From: Herbaspirillum sp. CF444 | Lineage (GTDB): Bacteria; Pseudomonadota; Gammaproteobacteria; Burkholderiales; Burkholderiaceae_D | NCBI RefSeq assembly: GCF_000282135.1 | Contig: NZ_AKJW01000018.1 | Span: 124,001-188,000, forward strand | Direction of reading: 5' to 3' | DNA length: 64,000 nt | Shown here: positions 8,532 to 19,324 of the stretch, piece after piece | How the letters are laid out: each line of letters begins with the position of its first letter | Position numbering within the stretch: the first letter of the stretch is position 1 | Notes under the pieces: generated by a model | Databases searched by the model: none | What the model was told of the DNA's origin: nothing | The model's input: only the letters and a program-made list of their open reading frames with translations | Translations under genes and position numbers: made by a program

Positions 8532-9584
8532 TCAGGATTTGCCGTATGCGAAACCGTCGAGCACCTTGCCATTGCGCACGACGGCCTCGCCGTCCAGGGA
8601 AACCGTGCAGCGGCGCAGCGGGATGTCGATATGGCAGGCGGTATTGCGCTGGCCGCCGGCTTCGTTGTTGGGGCCGAAGGAGAACAGGAAGTTGCCCTCG
8701 TAGGCGCGCGCGTCCATGCCGATGGTGGCTTCGCGGTCGTACATGGCCAGCGTCGACCAGTGCGCGCGCGGTTGCAGGCCCCAGCCGATGTGCGACATCG
8801 CGTAGGCTTCCGGATCCTTGAACGAGGCCATGTATTCGCTCAGCAATTCGGCGTCGACGCCGCCTTCGATGTTGGTGACGAAACCATTGCGCACGGTGAC
8901 ATGGATCGGCTCCTGCGCGTACGATTTCATCGGCAGCAGGATATCGCCGCGATCGATGACGAGCGTGCCTTCGGTGCCGCGTTCGTTCGGCCAGGTCAGC
9001 ACGAAGCCGCTCGGCCAGTGATCCCAGCGCCCGGGCTCGTCGACAAAACCATATTCGCTGATCACCGGGAATTCACCCAGCGGGCAGCGCAGGTCGGTGC
9101 CGGCTTCCGAGCTGATGTGCATGTGCTTTGCGCCTTGCAGTTTCCTGGCGGCTTGCGTCACGCGTTGCTTGTCGTCGGCGCTCGGCACCATGCGCACCAA
9201 TACCTCGGGCGGTTCCACCGCCAGCAAAATTTTGGTTCCTGCCTTGAGTATCTCGTGCTGCTCGGGTGAGAACAGCAGCGTCATCAGATCGAGCACCAGA
9301 TCGCTTTCTTTCAGCGCCGCGATGGCGGCGCGATTGCCGGTCAGCGGCGTGGTGCCGAGATAGGCCAGCGAGTCGCGGCTGAGCGCCTTCTCCGCGTTGA
9401 CCGGCTGCAGGTCGAGCCGGTTGGCGGTCGCGCCGAGAAGGCCGATGGCGGTCAGCGCCGTCGACAGGGTTTGCGGGTGCGTGCTGCTGCTGGTAAGCAC
9501 CGTGACGATGTGCGCGGGTTCGAGTTTGGAAAGCGTCAACACCTGCTTCCAGGCTTGAATCAGATCGTAGTCGCTGACGGCCAT
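8532..9584 (-). CDS. nicX: 2,5-dihydroxypyridine 5,6-dioxygenase
   Basis: A 350-aa mononuclear Fe(II) extradiol-type dioxygenase that opens the ring of 2,5-dihydroxypyridine to N-formylmaleamate. The length equals that of P. putida NicX. The iron ligands known for that enzyme fall at the same numbers here: His265 (MSHIGWG), His318 and Asp320 (NTACHIDIP). The start at 9584 (MAVSDYDLIQAWK) is preceded by AAAGGA. It lies in the leftward run between nicD and nicF, 56 bp from nicD. The family is unrelated to cupin dioxygenases, so the call is specific. Confidence 0.92.
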   Translation of the reverse strand: MAVSDYDLIQAWKQVLTLSKLEPAHIVTVLTSSSTHPQTLSTALTAIGLLGATANRLDLQPVNAEKALSRDSLAYLGTTPLTGNRAAIAALKESDLVLDLMTLLFSPEQHEILKAGTKILLAVEPPEVLVRMVPSADDKQRVTQAARKLQGAKHMHISSEAGTDLRCPLGEFPVISEYGFVDEPGRWDHWPSGFVLTWPNERGTEGTLVIDRGDILLPMKSYAQEPIHVTVRNGFVTNIEGGVDAELLSEYMASFKDPEAYAMSHIGWGLQPRAHWSTLAMYDREATIGMDARAYEGNFLFSFGPNNEAGGQRNTACHIDIPLRRCTVSLDGEAVVRNGKVLDGFAYGKS

Positions 9585-9640
9585 GGCCTGTCCTTTCTGA
9601 AGAGGCGCCATGCATGCACACGGCGCAGTGAGTCAAACAA

Positions 9641-10465
9641 TTACAACGGAGCGCCGAGGAATTCGCCGAAGGCCGCATAGAAGCCTTCTTCGTCATCCCA
9701 GGGGATCATGTGGCCGGCGTTGTCGACCCGCGCCACGCCGACTTGCGGCAGCAGCGCGCGGATCTCGTCGATGTCGGCCGGCAGCAGCACGTCGCCGCGT
9801 CCGGCGACGATCAGCAGCGCCGGAATTTTTACCGCCGGCAGGTGCTGGTGGATGTCGTCGGCATGGAAGCCGTCGAAGCTGGCGATCACGGCGCGCTCGT
9901 CGCAGGTATGCAGCCATTCCGCGCGCAGGCGCAGCTGTTCTTCCGTCCAGGTGGGACAAAAGGCGCGCATCTGCCCGGCGCTGCAGCCTTCGCGCGCCAG
10001 TTCCATCGAGTCGACGTACCACGGCAGCTTGGATGGGTAGGCGCGCCGTCCAGGGCCGGAAACCGGCGGATCGATCATGACCAGGCTGTTCAGTCCGCGC
10101 GGACGGTGCGCGGCGGCGCGAATGCCGATGCGGCCGCCCATGGAGTGGCCGACGATGGCGTAGCGCTGCAGGCCCAGGGCTTCGGCGAAAGCGATGACGT
10201 CGTCGGCTTGCGCCTCCAGGCTGTAGTCCAGTTCGGTCGAGGCCGACGACAGGCCGCGTCCGCGCACGTCGATCACATACGTATCGAAGTGGCGGCCGAA
10301 GCGTTCGCCGACGAAGCCCCAGGTCGCCGCCGGGCTGGTGATGCCGGGAACGATGATCACGGCGTCGCGCGCTGCGCGGCCGCCTTCGGCGCCGCCGTAG
10401 CGAAGATAGTGCTGGCGGATGCCGTTGGCGCGGACGTTGGCGCCGTAGAGAAAAGTGCTGGTCAT
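9641..10465 (-). CDS. nicD: N-formylmaleamate deformylase
   Basis: A 274-aa alpha/beta-hydrolase that removes formate from N-formylmaleamate to give maleamate. The nucleophile elbow is GHSMGG (Ser108), the acid is probably Asp132 in VMIDPP, and the base is His252 in DNAGHMIPWDD. The oxyanion region is VPGITSPAATW. The start at 10465 (MTSTFLYGANVRANG) has AAGGA upstream; the open frame further 5' belongs to another frame of nicE. It is flanked by nicE and nicX. Context and the NicD-like N-terminus set it apart from generic hydrolases. Confidence 0.88.
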   Translation of the reverse strand: MTSTFLYGANVRANGIRQHYLRYGGAEGGRAARDAVIIVPGITSPAATWGFVGERFGRHFDTYVIDVRGRGLSSASTELDYSLEAQADDVIAFAEALGLQRYAIVGHSMGGRIGIRAAAHRPRGLNSLVMIDPPVSGPGRRAYPSKLPWYVDSMELAREGCSAGQMRAFCPTWTEEQLRLRAEWLHTCDERAVIASFDGFHADDIHQHLPAVKIPALLIVAGRGDVLLPADIDEIRALLPQVGVARVDNAGHMIPWDDEEGFYAAFGEFLGAPL

Positions 10466-10512
10466 GACGATCCTTGATGCGGGAGAGAGTGGGGCGTTCA
10501 GTGGCGTCGCCG

Positions 10513-11265
10513 TCAGTAGGCGCCGGACAGCAGCGCACCGGCGCCGGGCACGATGGTTTCCAGGTTGAGCCGCTTGAGCATGGCGTAGGTGGTGGCGACG
10601 GCGGCGGTGATGACCGGTTTGCCGGTCATCGCTTCCACTTGCGCGATCACCGGCAGCGACGGCATTTGCACGCAGGCCGACAGCACGATGGCGTCGACAT
10701 TGCGGGTATCCATCTGCGCAACGATGGCCGGCAGGCGCGACGGATCGTGGCGGCCGACTTCCAGGTTGTCGGGGATTTCCAGCGCGCGCCATTCGACGAC
10801 GTCGTAGCCTTCGTGGCGAATGTAGTCGACCACCAGTTCCGTCAAGGGCTTCATGTACGGCGCGACCACCACGATGCGCTTGGCGCCGATGACCTTGAGT
10901 CCGTCGATCAGCGCGCCCGCGCTGGTGACGACCGGCGCGTCCGCGCCATTGGCGGCGGTGTGGGCGGTCAGTCGCTGCTCGGACTTGCGGTGATAGCCGC
11001 GGCCCATGGCCATGATGGCAACCAGGCAGGCGTAGCCGAGCACGTCGACGCGGGCGTCGCTCAGTTCCACGGCGCAGCGGTCGGATTCGCCGTCCATGGC
11101 CGCCAGCTCGTCTTTCTCGACGCGCTTCATGCGCATGCGGCTGGAATGGAAGGTAAAGCGTTCGGGCCGGATCATCTGCCGCGCCGTCAGCATCGCGGGG
11201 ATCTCCGTTTCCATGGTGGTGTTCGAACTCGGCACGATCTGTCCGATGCGGTATGCCTTTTGCAT
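10513..11265 (-). CDS. nicE: Maleate cis-trans isomerase
   Basis: A 250-aa Asp/Glu racemase-superfamily enzyme that isomerises maleate to fumarate, the last step of the aerobic nicotinate route. The two catalytic Cys residues are Cys80 (LGYACLVAIMAMG) and Cys198 (VLSACVQMPSL). The N-terminus RIGQIVPSSNTTMETEIP is diagnostic of maleate isomerase. The length equals P. putida NicE. The start at 11265 follows GGAGAGACAA. It is the first gene of the leftward nic unit, and its upstream region is shared with divergent nicC. Confidence 0.9.
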   Translation of the reverse strand: MQKAYRIGQIVPSSNTTMETEIPAMLTARQMIRPERFTFHSSRMRMKRVEKDELAAMDGESDRCAVELSDARVDVLGYACLVAIMAMGRGYHRKSEQRLTAHTAANGADAPVVTSAGALIDGLKVIGAKRIVVVAPYMKPLTELVVDYIRHEGYDVVEWRALEIPDNLEVGRHDPSRLPAIVAQMDTRNVDAIVLSACVQMPSLPVIAQVEAMTGKPVITAAVATTYAMLKRLNLETIVPGAGALLSGAY

Positions 11266-11306
11266 TTGTCTCTCCAGGTGGTTGGCGTTGCCCGTGGAAA
11301 ACATGA

Positions 11307-11342
11307 GTGTTTACACGGAATATAGAGTGCATACGCTATATT
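11307..11342 (-). promoter_or_regulatory. Candidate NicR operator region before nicE
   Basis: GTGTTTACAC (11307-11316) is followed by a 24-bp imperfect palindrome, AATATAG (11319-11325) and CTATATT (11336-11342) around GTGCATAC. On the leftward strand the palindrome lies about 18 bp downstream of a TTGCCA -35-like hexamer, so it would cover the -10 or transcription start. The GTGT-N2-ACAC box recurs at the nicC promoter. Assigning it to NicR is inference. Confidence 0.45.
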
Positions 11343-11493
11343 TAATCATTTTATGGAAATTGGCAAGGCTCCTTTGTGGCTTCTGTAATTTTTATGATGA
11401 TCGTCCAAGATAGTGCTAAATATGCGCTAATTTGGCGCACTGCAAAATAATTTGCACGCAAAAAGTGATTTTAAATATCCGGGAAACATTTTC

Positions 11494-11522
11494 TTTACTT
11501 TGAAAAAAGCAGTGTGTACACT
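11494..11522 (+). promoter_or_regulatory. Candidate nicC promoter with overlapping operator
   Basis: TTTACT (-35, 11494-11499), a 17-bp spacer and TACACT (-10, 11517-11522) precede nicC by about 57 bp. The palindrome AGTGT-GT-ACACT (11511-11522) covers the -10 element, as expected for a MarR-type repressor site. The rest of the 313-bp region between nicE and nicC is AT-rich and holds no gene. Confidence 0.5.
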
Positions 11523-11548
11523 CAATTTCAGGTTGTAGTGCTTGTTGA

Positions 11549-12730
<1,182 letters not shown>

Positions 12731-12850
12731 CCGACGAGCAGGAAAGAGCAGGAAATGGCACAAATCCCGGACGGCTGGCCCGTTCGGGATGTGTGCCGAT
12801 AAGTTAACGCGCCAACCGGATCCGCCAGCAGCGATTTTCTGAGACTTGCC

Positions 12851-13369
12851 ATGTCAGCTTCCCGTCCACTGTCGATAGAGGTCAACCGCATCCGGCACAC
12901 GCTGGATGTCGCGCCCGACGTTCCTTTGCTGAACGTTCTGCGCAACGACCTTTGTCTCAATGGGCCGAAGTTCGGCTGCGGCCTGGGAGAGTGCGGCGCC
13001 TGTACGGTGCTGGTCGACGGCGTGGCGGCGCGATCCTGCGTGATCCCGCTGGTGGGTGTCGACGGGCGTTGCATCACCACGCTCGAAGGACTGGCGGCGC
13101 CGGCCGGTGACGGCCGGGCGCCGCAACTTGATCCGGTGCAGCAAGCTTTTATCGACGAGCAAGCCGCGCAGTGCGGCTACTGCATCAACGGCATGATCAT
13201 GACGATCAAGGCATTGCTGCTGCGCAAGCCCGAGCCGACTGAACAGGAAATCCGCTCCGAGCTTGAATTCAATCTCTGCCGCTGCGGCACGCACGTGGAA
13301 ATCATGCGCGCCGCCTTGCGGGCAGTCCAGCTGAACAAGGCAGCCGTCGCGAGCGAGGCAAGCCGATGA
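12851..13369 (+). CDS. nicA: Nicotinate hydroxylase [2Fe-2S] small subunit
   Basis: A 172-aa two-cluster iron-sulfur subunit of the xanthine-dehydrogenase family that passes electrons from the Mo site towards haem. The plant-ferredoxin-type cluster uses CGLGECGACTVLVDG with a further Cys (ARSCVIP). The second, helical cluster uses QCGYCINGM and NLCRCGTH. It overlaps the next gene by 4 bp (ATGA), so those two are translationally coupled, whereas the catalytic Mo subunit is made from the opposite strand about 5 kb away. Confidence 0.9.
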   Translation: MSASRPLSIEVNRIRHTLDVAPDVPLLNVLRNDLCLNGPKFGCGLGECGACTVLVDGVAARSCVIPLVGVDGRCITTLEGLAAPAGDGRAPQLDPVQQAFIDEQAAQCGYCINGMIMTIKALLLRKPEPTEQEIRSELEFNLCRCGTHVEIMRAALRAVQLNKAAVASEASR

Positions 13370-16300
13370 ACGCTGCGCTTCTTTCCCTCCGGCCGGATGC
13401 TGCGGACATGCTGTATGGCCGTGTCCTCAGGCCGCCTCGCCTGGACTGGAACGGCCGCGACTATACCGGCATGCATCTGGCGTGGCACGACGTCGCGTCG
13501 CTGGCGGACGTGCCTGGCATCGTCAGGCTGGTCGTGCGCGGCGACTTCATCGGCATCGTCGCGACGGAAGACCGCTACGCGTTGCAAGCGATCGCGCAAC
13601 TGCGGGTTCGATGGAAGGCGCACGAGGCATCGCCGCAATCGCTTCCCGCGGAACGGCAGTACAGCACCGTTTATGCACGCGGCGACGTCGCAGGTGCTTT
13701 CGGCGCATCGTCCTCCCCCATGGAGCGTTCTTACAGCTGGACGGCGACGGGCGTTTTGCCGGATGCCGGCGATCCGATGCTCAGCGCGATTGCGGATTGC
13801 AACGCCGGAGGTGCGCGTCTGTGGACCGCGTCGCCGCTTTCCGCCGTTGTGCGTCAGCAGATTGCCGCATTGATCGGGATGCCCGCGTCCATGGTGCAGT
13901 CGGATGTGGCGCAGTTCGACGAAGATTTTTTCAAGCGCGAACCGGGTCTTGCACAGATTCAGCAAGACGCCGCTGCGGACGCCGCACTCTTGTCGGCGGC
14001 GGCGGGACGTCCCGTCAGCGTCACCTTGTTGCCGGAACAGGCCGGCGTCATGACGCGGCGGATGGTGGCGCAGATCGAAGCCGGAATCGACACGCAAGTC
14101 GATGCAAAAAACGGCGGCGGCATACTCGCCTATCGTCACACGGCGCATGCCGCCAGCGGGAATTTTCCGCCGCTGGCGCTCATGCTGGCGGGGATTGCCG
14201 ATCCGGTCAGCGATGCCGCTTCCGGCGTGCATGATCAGTACGGCGCGCAGCTGCCGCCGTATGCCTATGCCAATGTGCAACTGGTTCAGCAGGGTCATGC
14301 CGGCGACTATGCCGCCGCGCATGTTTTTGCGCATGAGTCGTTCATCGACGAGGCAGCCCGTCAAGCCGGGGCGGATCCGGTGCAATATCGTTTGCAACAT
14401 CTGCAGGACGAGCGCGGTGCAGCGCTGGTGCACGCCGTTGCGCGGCAAGCCGGCTGGAACGGCGCGGCAGCAGAAAAGAAAGCCGGCGGCAATATGTTGC
14501 GCGGACGCGGATTTGCCTATGCCAGCGTCATCGACGAAGGCGGCAAGCCGGACGCAGCGCGCCGGCAATGGTCGGCGTGGGTGGCGGATGTCGAATACGA
14601 TCGCGATTCCGGCGACCTCAGCGTGACCCGCGTGGTGGTCGGACAAGACGTCGCCGAAGCCGGAACAGACATGCAGCCAGGCGACTTTCACCGCATTGAA
14701 GATGAGGCTTCGCGCAGCGACGCACAATCGGCGATGCGTGGATTGCTGGCAAGCGAAAGCAGCTTCGATGCCTGGGCAAAGCAGGAATACGGCATCAGCG
14801 TTGCATCCGCCGTGCAGGCATCGCTGCCCGCGGTGGAACTGGTGGGTCTGCCCGCCGCGAAGAACGGCGGCACGCCCGGGCCGGTTCGCCTGAGCGGCAA
14901 CGCCGCCTTTTCTCTTCCGGCGGCTGCTGCCGTCGCCAACGCGATTCACGACGCCACCGGCATCCGTTTGCGTTCGGCGCCGTTCAGCAGCGAACAGCTG
15001 CGTCTCGCGCTGGGGGAAGGCAAGACGGCGAAGAAGCGCATCCTCGGCTGGAAGGGCGGCATCTTCGGCGGCGTCGCCGCGACGCTCGCAGGCTTGTTCG
15101 TCATGGCGTCGCCGTGGCGCGCCGAGATCAAACCGATCGCCGCTCCCGACCCGACCCTGTATTCCGCCGCGACCATCGCGCGCGGCAAGCTGGTTGCCGC
15201 GGCGGGCGACTGCGTGGTGTGCCACACCGCGCCCAACGGCGTGCCCAACGCCGGCGGCCATGCCCTGGAAACGCCCTTCGGCACGGTCTACAGCACCAAC
15301 ATTACTCCGGATGAAAAGACCGGCATCGGCAACTGGTCGTTTGCCGCGTTTGAACGCGCCATGCGCGAAGGGATTCACCGCGACGGCCGTCATTTGTATC
15401 CAGCCTTTCCTTACACCGCATTCGCCAGGATCAGCGATGCCGACATGCAGGCGCTGTATGCCTACCTGATGGCGCAGGAACCGGTCGCGCATGCGCCGCC
15501 GGCAACCAGGCTGGCGTTCCCGTTCGGCGCGCGGCCGCTGATGGCGGGATGGAACCTGCTGTTTCACAAGAACGAACAATTCGTGCCGGATGCTTCGCGC
15601 TCGGCGCAATGGAATCGCGGCGCCTATCTGGTGGAAGGCGCCGGCCATTGCAGTGCCTGCCACTCGCCGCGCAACATGCTGGGGGCAGAAAAAGGCGGGC
15701 GCGCGTATCTCGCCGGCGGCAGCGCCGACGGCTGGGAAGCGCCTGCACTGACTTCCTTGTCGCGGGCGCCGGTGCCGTGGAGCGAAGCGGAATTGTTCAC
15801 TTATCTGCGCACCGGATTTTCGCCATTGCACGGCGTTGCCGCGGGTCCGATGGCGCCGGTGGTGGCCGAACTGGCGCAATTGCCTGCCGACGATGTGCGT
15901 GCCATCGCGCACTATCTGGCCTCGTTCAATGAGCCTGCGTTGCGGGAAAAATCGAAGACAACCGTTGCCGTCGCGGCCGATACGGAGACACCGGCGACAA
16001 CAACGATGCAGACACAAACCGTTGCCTCCGTCATGGGCGCCAATCTGTATCGCGGCTCCTGCGCCGTGTGCCATCAGGGCGATACCGGTCCGACCTTGTT
16101 CGGCGTCAAGCCGTCGCTGTCGCTCAACACCAATGTGCACAGCGCCGCGCCGGACAACCTGATCCGCGTGATTTTGCAAGGCATACGCGAGCCGGCCAAT
16201 CCCGAGCTCGGCTACATGCCCGGATTCGCCGATAGTTTCAATGACGAACAACTGGTCGAATTGTTGAAATACCTGCGTGCAAACTTTGCCGCGGACAAAC

Positions 16301-16374
16301 CGGCGTGGCCGGATCTGAAAGCCGACGTGGCGCGAATACGAGAGGCCGGCAAGGCCGCAGCGCTGACTCACTGA
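13366..16374 (+). CDS. nicB: Nicotinate hydroxylase cytochrome subunit: degenerate molybdopterin-like domain fused to three cytochrome c domains
   Basis: A 1002-aa fusion. Residues 1-550 align with the NicB-type Mo domain of 5473-7782 from that protein's residue ~230 on ([43 protein letters not shown]). The first ~230 residues are missing, as are the CYGRN.ADD loop and the RGVSALPN pocket motif. The catalytic GAGE is replaced by RLSG. A hydrophobic anchor lies at ~563-580 ([18 protein letters not shown]). Three haem c sites follow: CVVCH (616-620), CSACH (762-766) and CAVCH (899-903). The likely role is to receive electrons from NicA and pass them to the respiratory chain. The frame is intact, so it is not a pseudogene. 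The ATG overlaps the nicA stop. Confidence 0.82.
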   Translation: MNAALLSLRPDAADMLYGRVLRPPRLDWNGRDYTGMHLAWHDVASLADVPGIVRLVVRGDFIGIVATEDRYALQAIAQLRVRWKAHEASPQSLPAERQYSTVYARGDVAGAFGASSSPMERSYSWTATGVLPDAGDPMLSAIADCNAGGARLWTASPLSAVVRQQIAALIGMPASMVQSDVAQFDEDFFKREPGLAQIQQDAAADAALLSAAAGRPVSVTLLPEQAGVMTRRMVAQIEAGIDTQVDAKNGGGILAYRHTAHAASGNFPPLALMLAGIADPVSDAASGVHDQYGAQLPPYAYANVQLVQQGHAGDYAAAHVFAHESFIDEAARQAGADPVQYRLQHLQDERGAALVHAVARQAGWNGAAAEKKAGGNMLRGRGFAYASVIDEGGKPDAARRQWSAWVADVEYDRDSGDLSVTRVVVGQDVAEAGTDMQPGDFHRIEDEASRSDAQSAMRGLLASESSFDAWAKQEYGISVASAVQASLPAVELVGLPAAKNGGTPGPVRLSGNAAFSLPAAAAVANAIHDATGIRLRSAPFSSEQLRLALGEGKTAKKRILGWKGGIFGGVAATLAGLFVMASPWRAEIKPIAAPDPTLYSAATIARGKLVAAAGDCVVCHTAPNGVPNAGGHALETPFGTVYSTNITPDEKTGIGNWSFAAFERAMREGIHRDGRHLYPAFPYTAFARISDADMQALYAYLMAQEPVAHAPPATRLAFPFGARPLMAGWNLLFHKNEQFVPDASRSAQWNRGAYLVEGAGHCSACHSPRNMLGAEKGGRAYLAGGSADGWEAPALTSLSRAPVPWSEAELFTYLRTGFSPLHGVAAGPMAPVVAELAQLPADDVRAIAHYLASFNEPALREKSKTTVAVAADTETPATTTMQTQTVASVMGANLYRGSCAVCHQGDTGPTLFGVKPSLSLNTNVHSAAPDNLIRVILQGIREPANPELGYMPGFADSFNDEQLVELLKYLRANFAADKPAWPDLKADVARIREAGKAAALTH

Positions 16375-16430
16375 CGAACGATGACGAACGACAAACGGAA
16401 TTTCCATACCTTGAGTGGAAGGGGCGGGGC

Positions 16431-18023
16431 ATGCTTGCGAATTTGGTAGTGGCCGATCAGAGCGCCCTCGCGTGGCGCGCGGAGGATCTTCATCTCGATG
16501 ACGATGAATACCTCATTACGCGCACCGATCCCGACGGCAAGATGGTCTACCTGAATTCGGCCTTCGTCGCCCGCAGCGGCTATGGCCATGACGAACTGCT
16601 GGGCCAGCCGGCCAGCCTGATGTACGCCCCCGACACGCCGCCGCAAGTCGGCGCCGATCTGTGGCGCACGGTCAAGGCGCAAGGCGCCTGGACCGGCGTG
16701 ATGCGGCACCGCTGCAAGGATGGTCGCTGTTTCTGGGCCAGCGCCACGATTACGCGGACCATGGTCGACGGCGTCCATGTCGGGCATACCACCGTCCGCA
16801 CCAAGGCGGCGATGTCCGACGTCGCGATGATGGCGCAGTTTTATGCGCAGCTGGCGGCGCGCCGCCGCAGTCGCCGCAAGCTCAGCGCCGGCGCGCTGGT
16901 GCAACGCGCGCCGTTCGGCTGGTGGCGCCTGTTCAGCGCGCCGAGCCTGCATGTGCGGCTGTTGACGGCGCAAGGCCTGAACGCCCTGGCGCTGCTGCTG
17001 TCCGCCTGGTCGGTGGCGACGACATGGCCGCATTACGAGCAAGCGGACATGCTGACATTGCTGATCAGCCTGCTGCTGGTGGTGACGCTTACCGCGATCG
17101 GGACGCGGGTGCGCGCGCCGCTGCAAGAACTTCTGAGCCATGCCCGCAAGATCGGCGCCGGCGATTTGACCAGCACCGTCGACGGCGATCGTGCGCGCCA
17201 TGACGAAATGTCGGTGCTGGCATCGAGCATGGGCGTGATGCAAAAAAGCCTTGCCAATCTGGTGCAGGACCTGCGCGTGGGCGTGCATACCGTGGATGTC
17301 GCGGCGGGAGAAATTTCGGATGCCAATCTCGATCTTGCCGCACGCACCGAAGAGACCGCCGCCGCGGTGGAACAGACCGCTTCCAAGATGAACGACCTCA
17401 GCCGCATGGTGCAGCAGAACGCCGCCAGCGCGGCCGAAGCGCGCAAGCTGGCGGGGACCTCCTCCGAGGTCGCCACGCAGGGGCATGCGATGGTCGGCAA
17501 AGTGGTGGCGACCATGGACGACATTTCACGCAGTGCGGCCGAGATCGCCGCCATTTCCTCGGTGATCGAAGGCATCGCTTTCCAGACCAATATTTTGGCG
17601 CTCAATGCGGCGGTGGAGGCGGCGCGCGCCGGTGCGCACGGACGCGGCTTCGCCGTGGTGGCGTCGGAAGTGCGCAACCTCGCGCAACGCAGCGCCCAGG
17701 CCGTGCAGGAAATCAATCGCCTGCTGGCGCAATCCGGAGAGCGTGTCGCCGTCGGCGTCAGGATCGCCGGCGATGCGGGCAAGACCATGCAGCAGATCGT
17801 GGCGTCGGCATCGCAAGTGGCGCAGATCGTCGGCCATATCGCCGATGCATCGGCGGCGCAAAGCCGCGACATCGGACAAGCCAATGAGGTCATCGCGCAG
17901 ATCGACGACGCCGTCAAGCAGAACGCGGCGATGGTCGAGCAGGCGGCAGCCGCAGCGGCATCGTTGGCGGAACAGAGCAGGAAGCTGGGCGGATCGGTAG
18001 CAATGTTCCGTTCCCGGCAGTGA
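16431..18023 (+). CDS. Methyl-accepting chemotaxis protein with N-terminal PAS domain (Aer-like)
   Basis: A 530-aa chemoreceptor. Residues ~25-125 form a cytoplasmic PAS domain ([30 protein letters not shown]). Two adjacent membrane helices follow at ~175-225 with almost no periplasmic loop, then HAMP and the signalling coiled coil with hairpin tip [40 protein letters not shown]-type sequence. This layout is that of Aer-type energy-taxis receptors, which sense an internal redox or metabolic state. The start at 16431 ([15 protein letters not shown]) follows GGAAGGGGCGGGG. It is 56 bp downstream of the nicotinate hydroxylase cytochrome subunit, suggesting taxis driven by nicotinate oxidation. 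Confidence 0.85.
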   Translation: MLANLVVADQSALAWRAEDLHLDDDEYLITRTDPDGKMVYLNSAFVARSGYGHDELLGQPASLMYAPDTPPQVGADLWRTVKAQGAWTGVMRHRCKDGRCFWASATITRTMVDGVHVGHTTVRTKAAMSDVAMMAQFYAQLAARRRSRRKLSAGALVQRAPFGWWRLFSAPSLHVRLLTAQGLNALALLLSAWSVATTWPHYEQADMLTLLISLLLVVTLTAIGTRVRAPLQELLSHARKIGAGDLTSTVDGDRARHDEMSVLASSMGVMQKSLANLVQDLRVGVHTVDVAAGEISDANLDLAARTEETAAAVEQTASKMNDLSRMVQQNAASAAEARKLAGTSSEVATQGHAMVGKVVATMDDISRSAAEIAAISSVIEGIAFQTNILALNAAVEAARAGAHGRGFAVVASEVRNLAQRSAQAVQEINRLLAQSGERVAVGVRIAGDAGKTMQQIVASASQVAQIVGHIADASAAQSRDIGQANEVIAQIDDAVKQNAAMVEQAAAAAASLAEQSRKLGGSVAMFRSRQ

Positions 18024-18033
18024 GGTCTTGGGA

Positions 18034-18071
18034 GCAACAGCAGGCGGGACGGCCGGCCTGCCTGCTGTTGC
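18034..18071. other. Strong GC-rich stem-loop after the chemoreceptor gene
   Basis: GCAACAGCAGGC (18034-18045) pairs perfectly with GCCTGCTGTTGC (18060-18071). There is no T-run, so this is not a classical terminator. It may stabilise the mRNA 3' end or cause Rho-assisted termination between the chemoreceptor and porin genes. Confidence 0.55.
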
Positions 18072-18189
18072 CCCGGGAGGTCCGGTCGCGCCGGCGAGGG
18101 GCTGGCGCGGCCGGGCTTGCAGTGCAATGGGAGCAATGAGAGTCACGGGAACAATGGGATATCACTTAACCAGCATAAGGGAAGGCAAC

Positions 18190-19233
18190 ATGAAAAAGGA
18201 ATTTGCGCTTGGCGCATTGGGTTTGTTGTGCGGGACGGGGTCGGCAATGGCCCAGTCCAACGTCACAATCTATGGCGTACTCGACACCTATATGGCATAC
18301 ACCAATGCCACCGGCAAAGGCAGTGTGGTGTCGATGGACGGCGGCGGCTATCAGGCCAACCGCATCGGCTTTCGCGGCACGGAAGACCTGGGCGGCGGTC
18401 TGCGCGCCAACTTCCAGTTGGAGAACGGCTTTTTGTCCGACACCGGCGGCCTGGCCGACAGCACGCGGCTGTTCAACCGCCAGTCGTGGATCGGCCTGGC
18501 CGGCGGCTTCGGCGAAGTGCGTGCCGGGCGCCAGAACTCACCGGGATTCCTGATGACTGCCCGCCTGGATGCCTTCGCAGGCGCAACTTTTGCTTCTTTC
18601 CTCAGCAATGTGACGGCCTATACCCCGCGCTACGACAACATGATCGGCTACATTTCGCCAAGCATGAACGGCTTGAAGCTGCAAGCCTATGTCGGACTCG
18701 GCGAGCAGGTGGCGCCGAGGAACGGCCAGAACTCGTACATGTTCGGTGCTGAATATGACAGCGGCCCGCTCTCGCTGTCCCTCAACTCGTCGTGGCAAAA
18801 CAGCGCCAACGACAACCAGTCGATCAAGTCGACCTTTGCCGGCGGCGCTTACGATTACGGCATGGGCAAGGTGTACCTGGGGTATTACCGCGGCAACAAC
18901 CTCGGCGCCGCCGCGGCGACCAACGTGGCCGGCGTGTATTACAGCGCGTATTCGATCTCGGCGAATTATCGCGTGACGGCGCAGGGTACGCTGGGCGCCG
19001 GCTATGGCTGGGCCAAGGACAGCAGCGGTGCGGACCGGAATGCGCGTCAGTTCAGCCTGATAGGCACTTACGATCTGTCCAAGCGCACCATGCTGTACAG
19101 CACCTACGCGCATCTGAGCAACAAGAACGGCGCAACGTTCTCGCTCAGCGGCGCAGGGCCGATCACCAAGAATGTGCCGACGGCAGGCGGCACCGTCAAC
19201 GGCGTGCAGGTCGGCATTCGCCATCTGTTCTGA
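18190..19233 (+). CDS. Gram-negative porin linked to the nicotinate locus
   Basis: A 347-aa outer-membrane porin with signal peptide KKEFALGALGLLCGTGSAMA-QS and mature start NVTIYGVLDTYMAYT. Family marks are FRGTEDLGGGLRANFQLENGF, LFNRQSWIGLAGGFGEVRAGRQ, YDLSKRTMLYSTYAHL and the terminal GIRHLF. The start at 18190 follows AAGGGAAGG. It lies between the nic genes and an ABC importer in the same direction, and a terminator separates it from the importer. It is probably the outer-membrane entry for the importer's solute, possibly nicotinate (inference from position). Confidence 0.88.
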   Translation: MKKEFALGALGLLCGTGSAMAQSNVTIYGVLDTYMAYTNATGKGSVVSMDGGGYQANRIGFRGTEDLGGGLRANFQLENGFLSDTGGLADSTRLFNRQSWIGLAGGFGEVRAGRQNSPGFLMTARLDAFAGATFASFLSNVTAYTPRYDNMIGYISPSMNGLKLQAYVGLGEQVAPRNGQNSYMFGAEYDSGPLSLSLNSSWQNSANDNQSIKSTFAGGAYDYGMGKVYLGYYRGNNLGAAAATNVAGVYYSAYSISANYRVTAQGTLGAGYGWAKDSSGADRNARQFSLIGTYDLSKRTMLYSTYAHLSNKNGATFSLSGAGPITKNVPTAGGTVNGVQVGIRHLF

Positions 19234-19287
19234 TGTTCTGATAGCGGCGGTGGGCGCCCGGCGTCCGCCGCGCAGGCTTGAAGTACC

Positions 19288-19308
19288 GACCGCTTGCGCG
19301 GTCTTTTT
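19288..19308 (+). terminator. Rho-independent terminator after the porin
   Basis: GACCGC-TTGC-GCGGTC (19288-19303) is followed by TTTTT. It lies 17 bp before the binding-protein start, so it probably limits read-through and lets porin expression exceed that of the importer. Confidence 0.8.
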
Positions 19309-19324
19309 AGAAAAGGGAATTATC

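Noticed and set aside
9641-11332. A 563-codon frame covering nicD and reading on through nicE
   Set aside because: Only the last 274 codons are nicD, with its own ATG and Shine-Dalgarno; the rest is another frame of nicE, not a fusion protein.
13366-16374. Possible pseudogene because the Mo domain is truncated
   Set aside because: The frame is intact for 1002 codons, couples to nicA by a 4-bp overlap and keeps three CxxCH sites, so it is probably functional as an electron carrier.
13177-16407. A 1076-codon open frame on the - strand
   Set aside because: Antisense of the cytochrome fusion gene, rich in Arg, His and Gly with no domain pattern.
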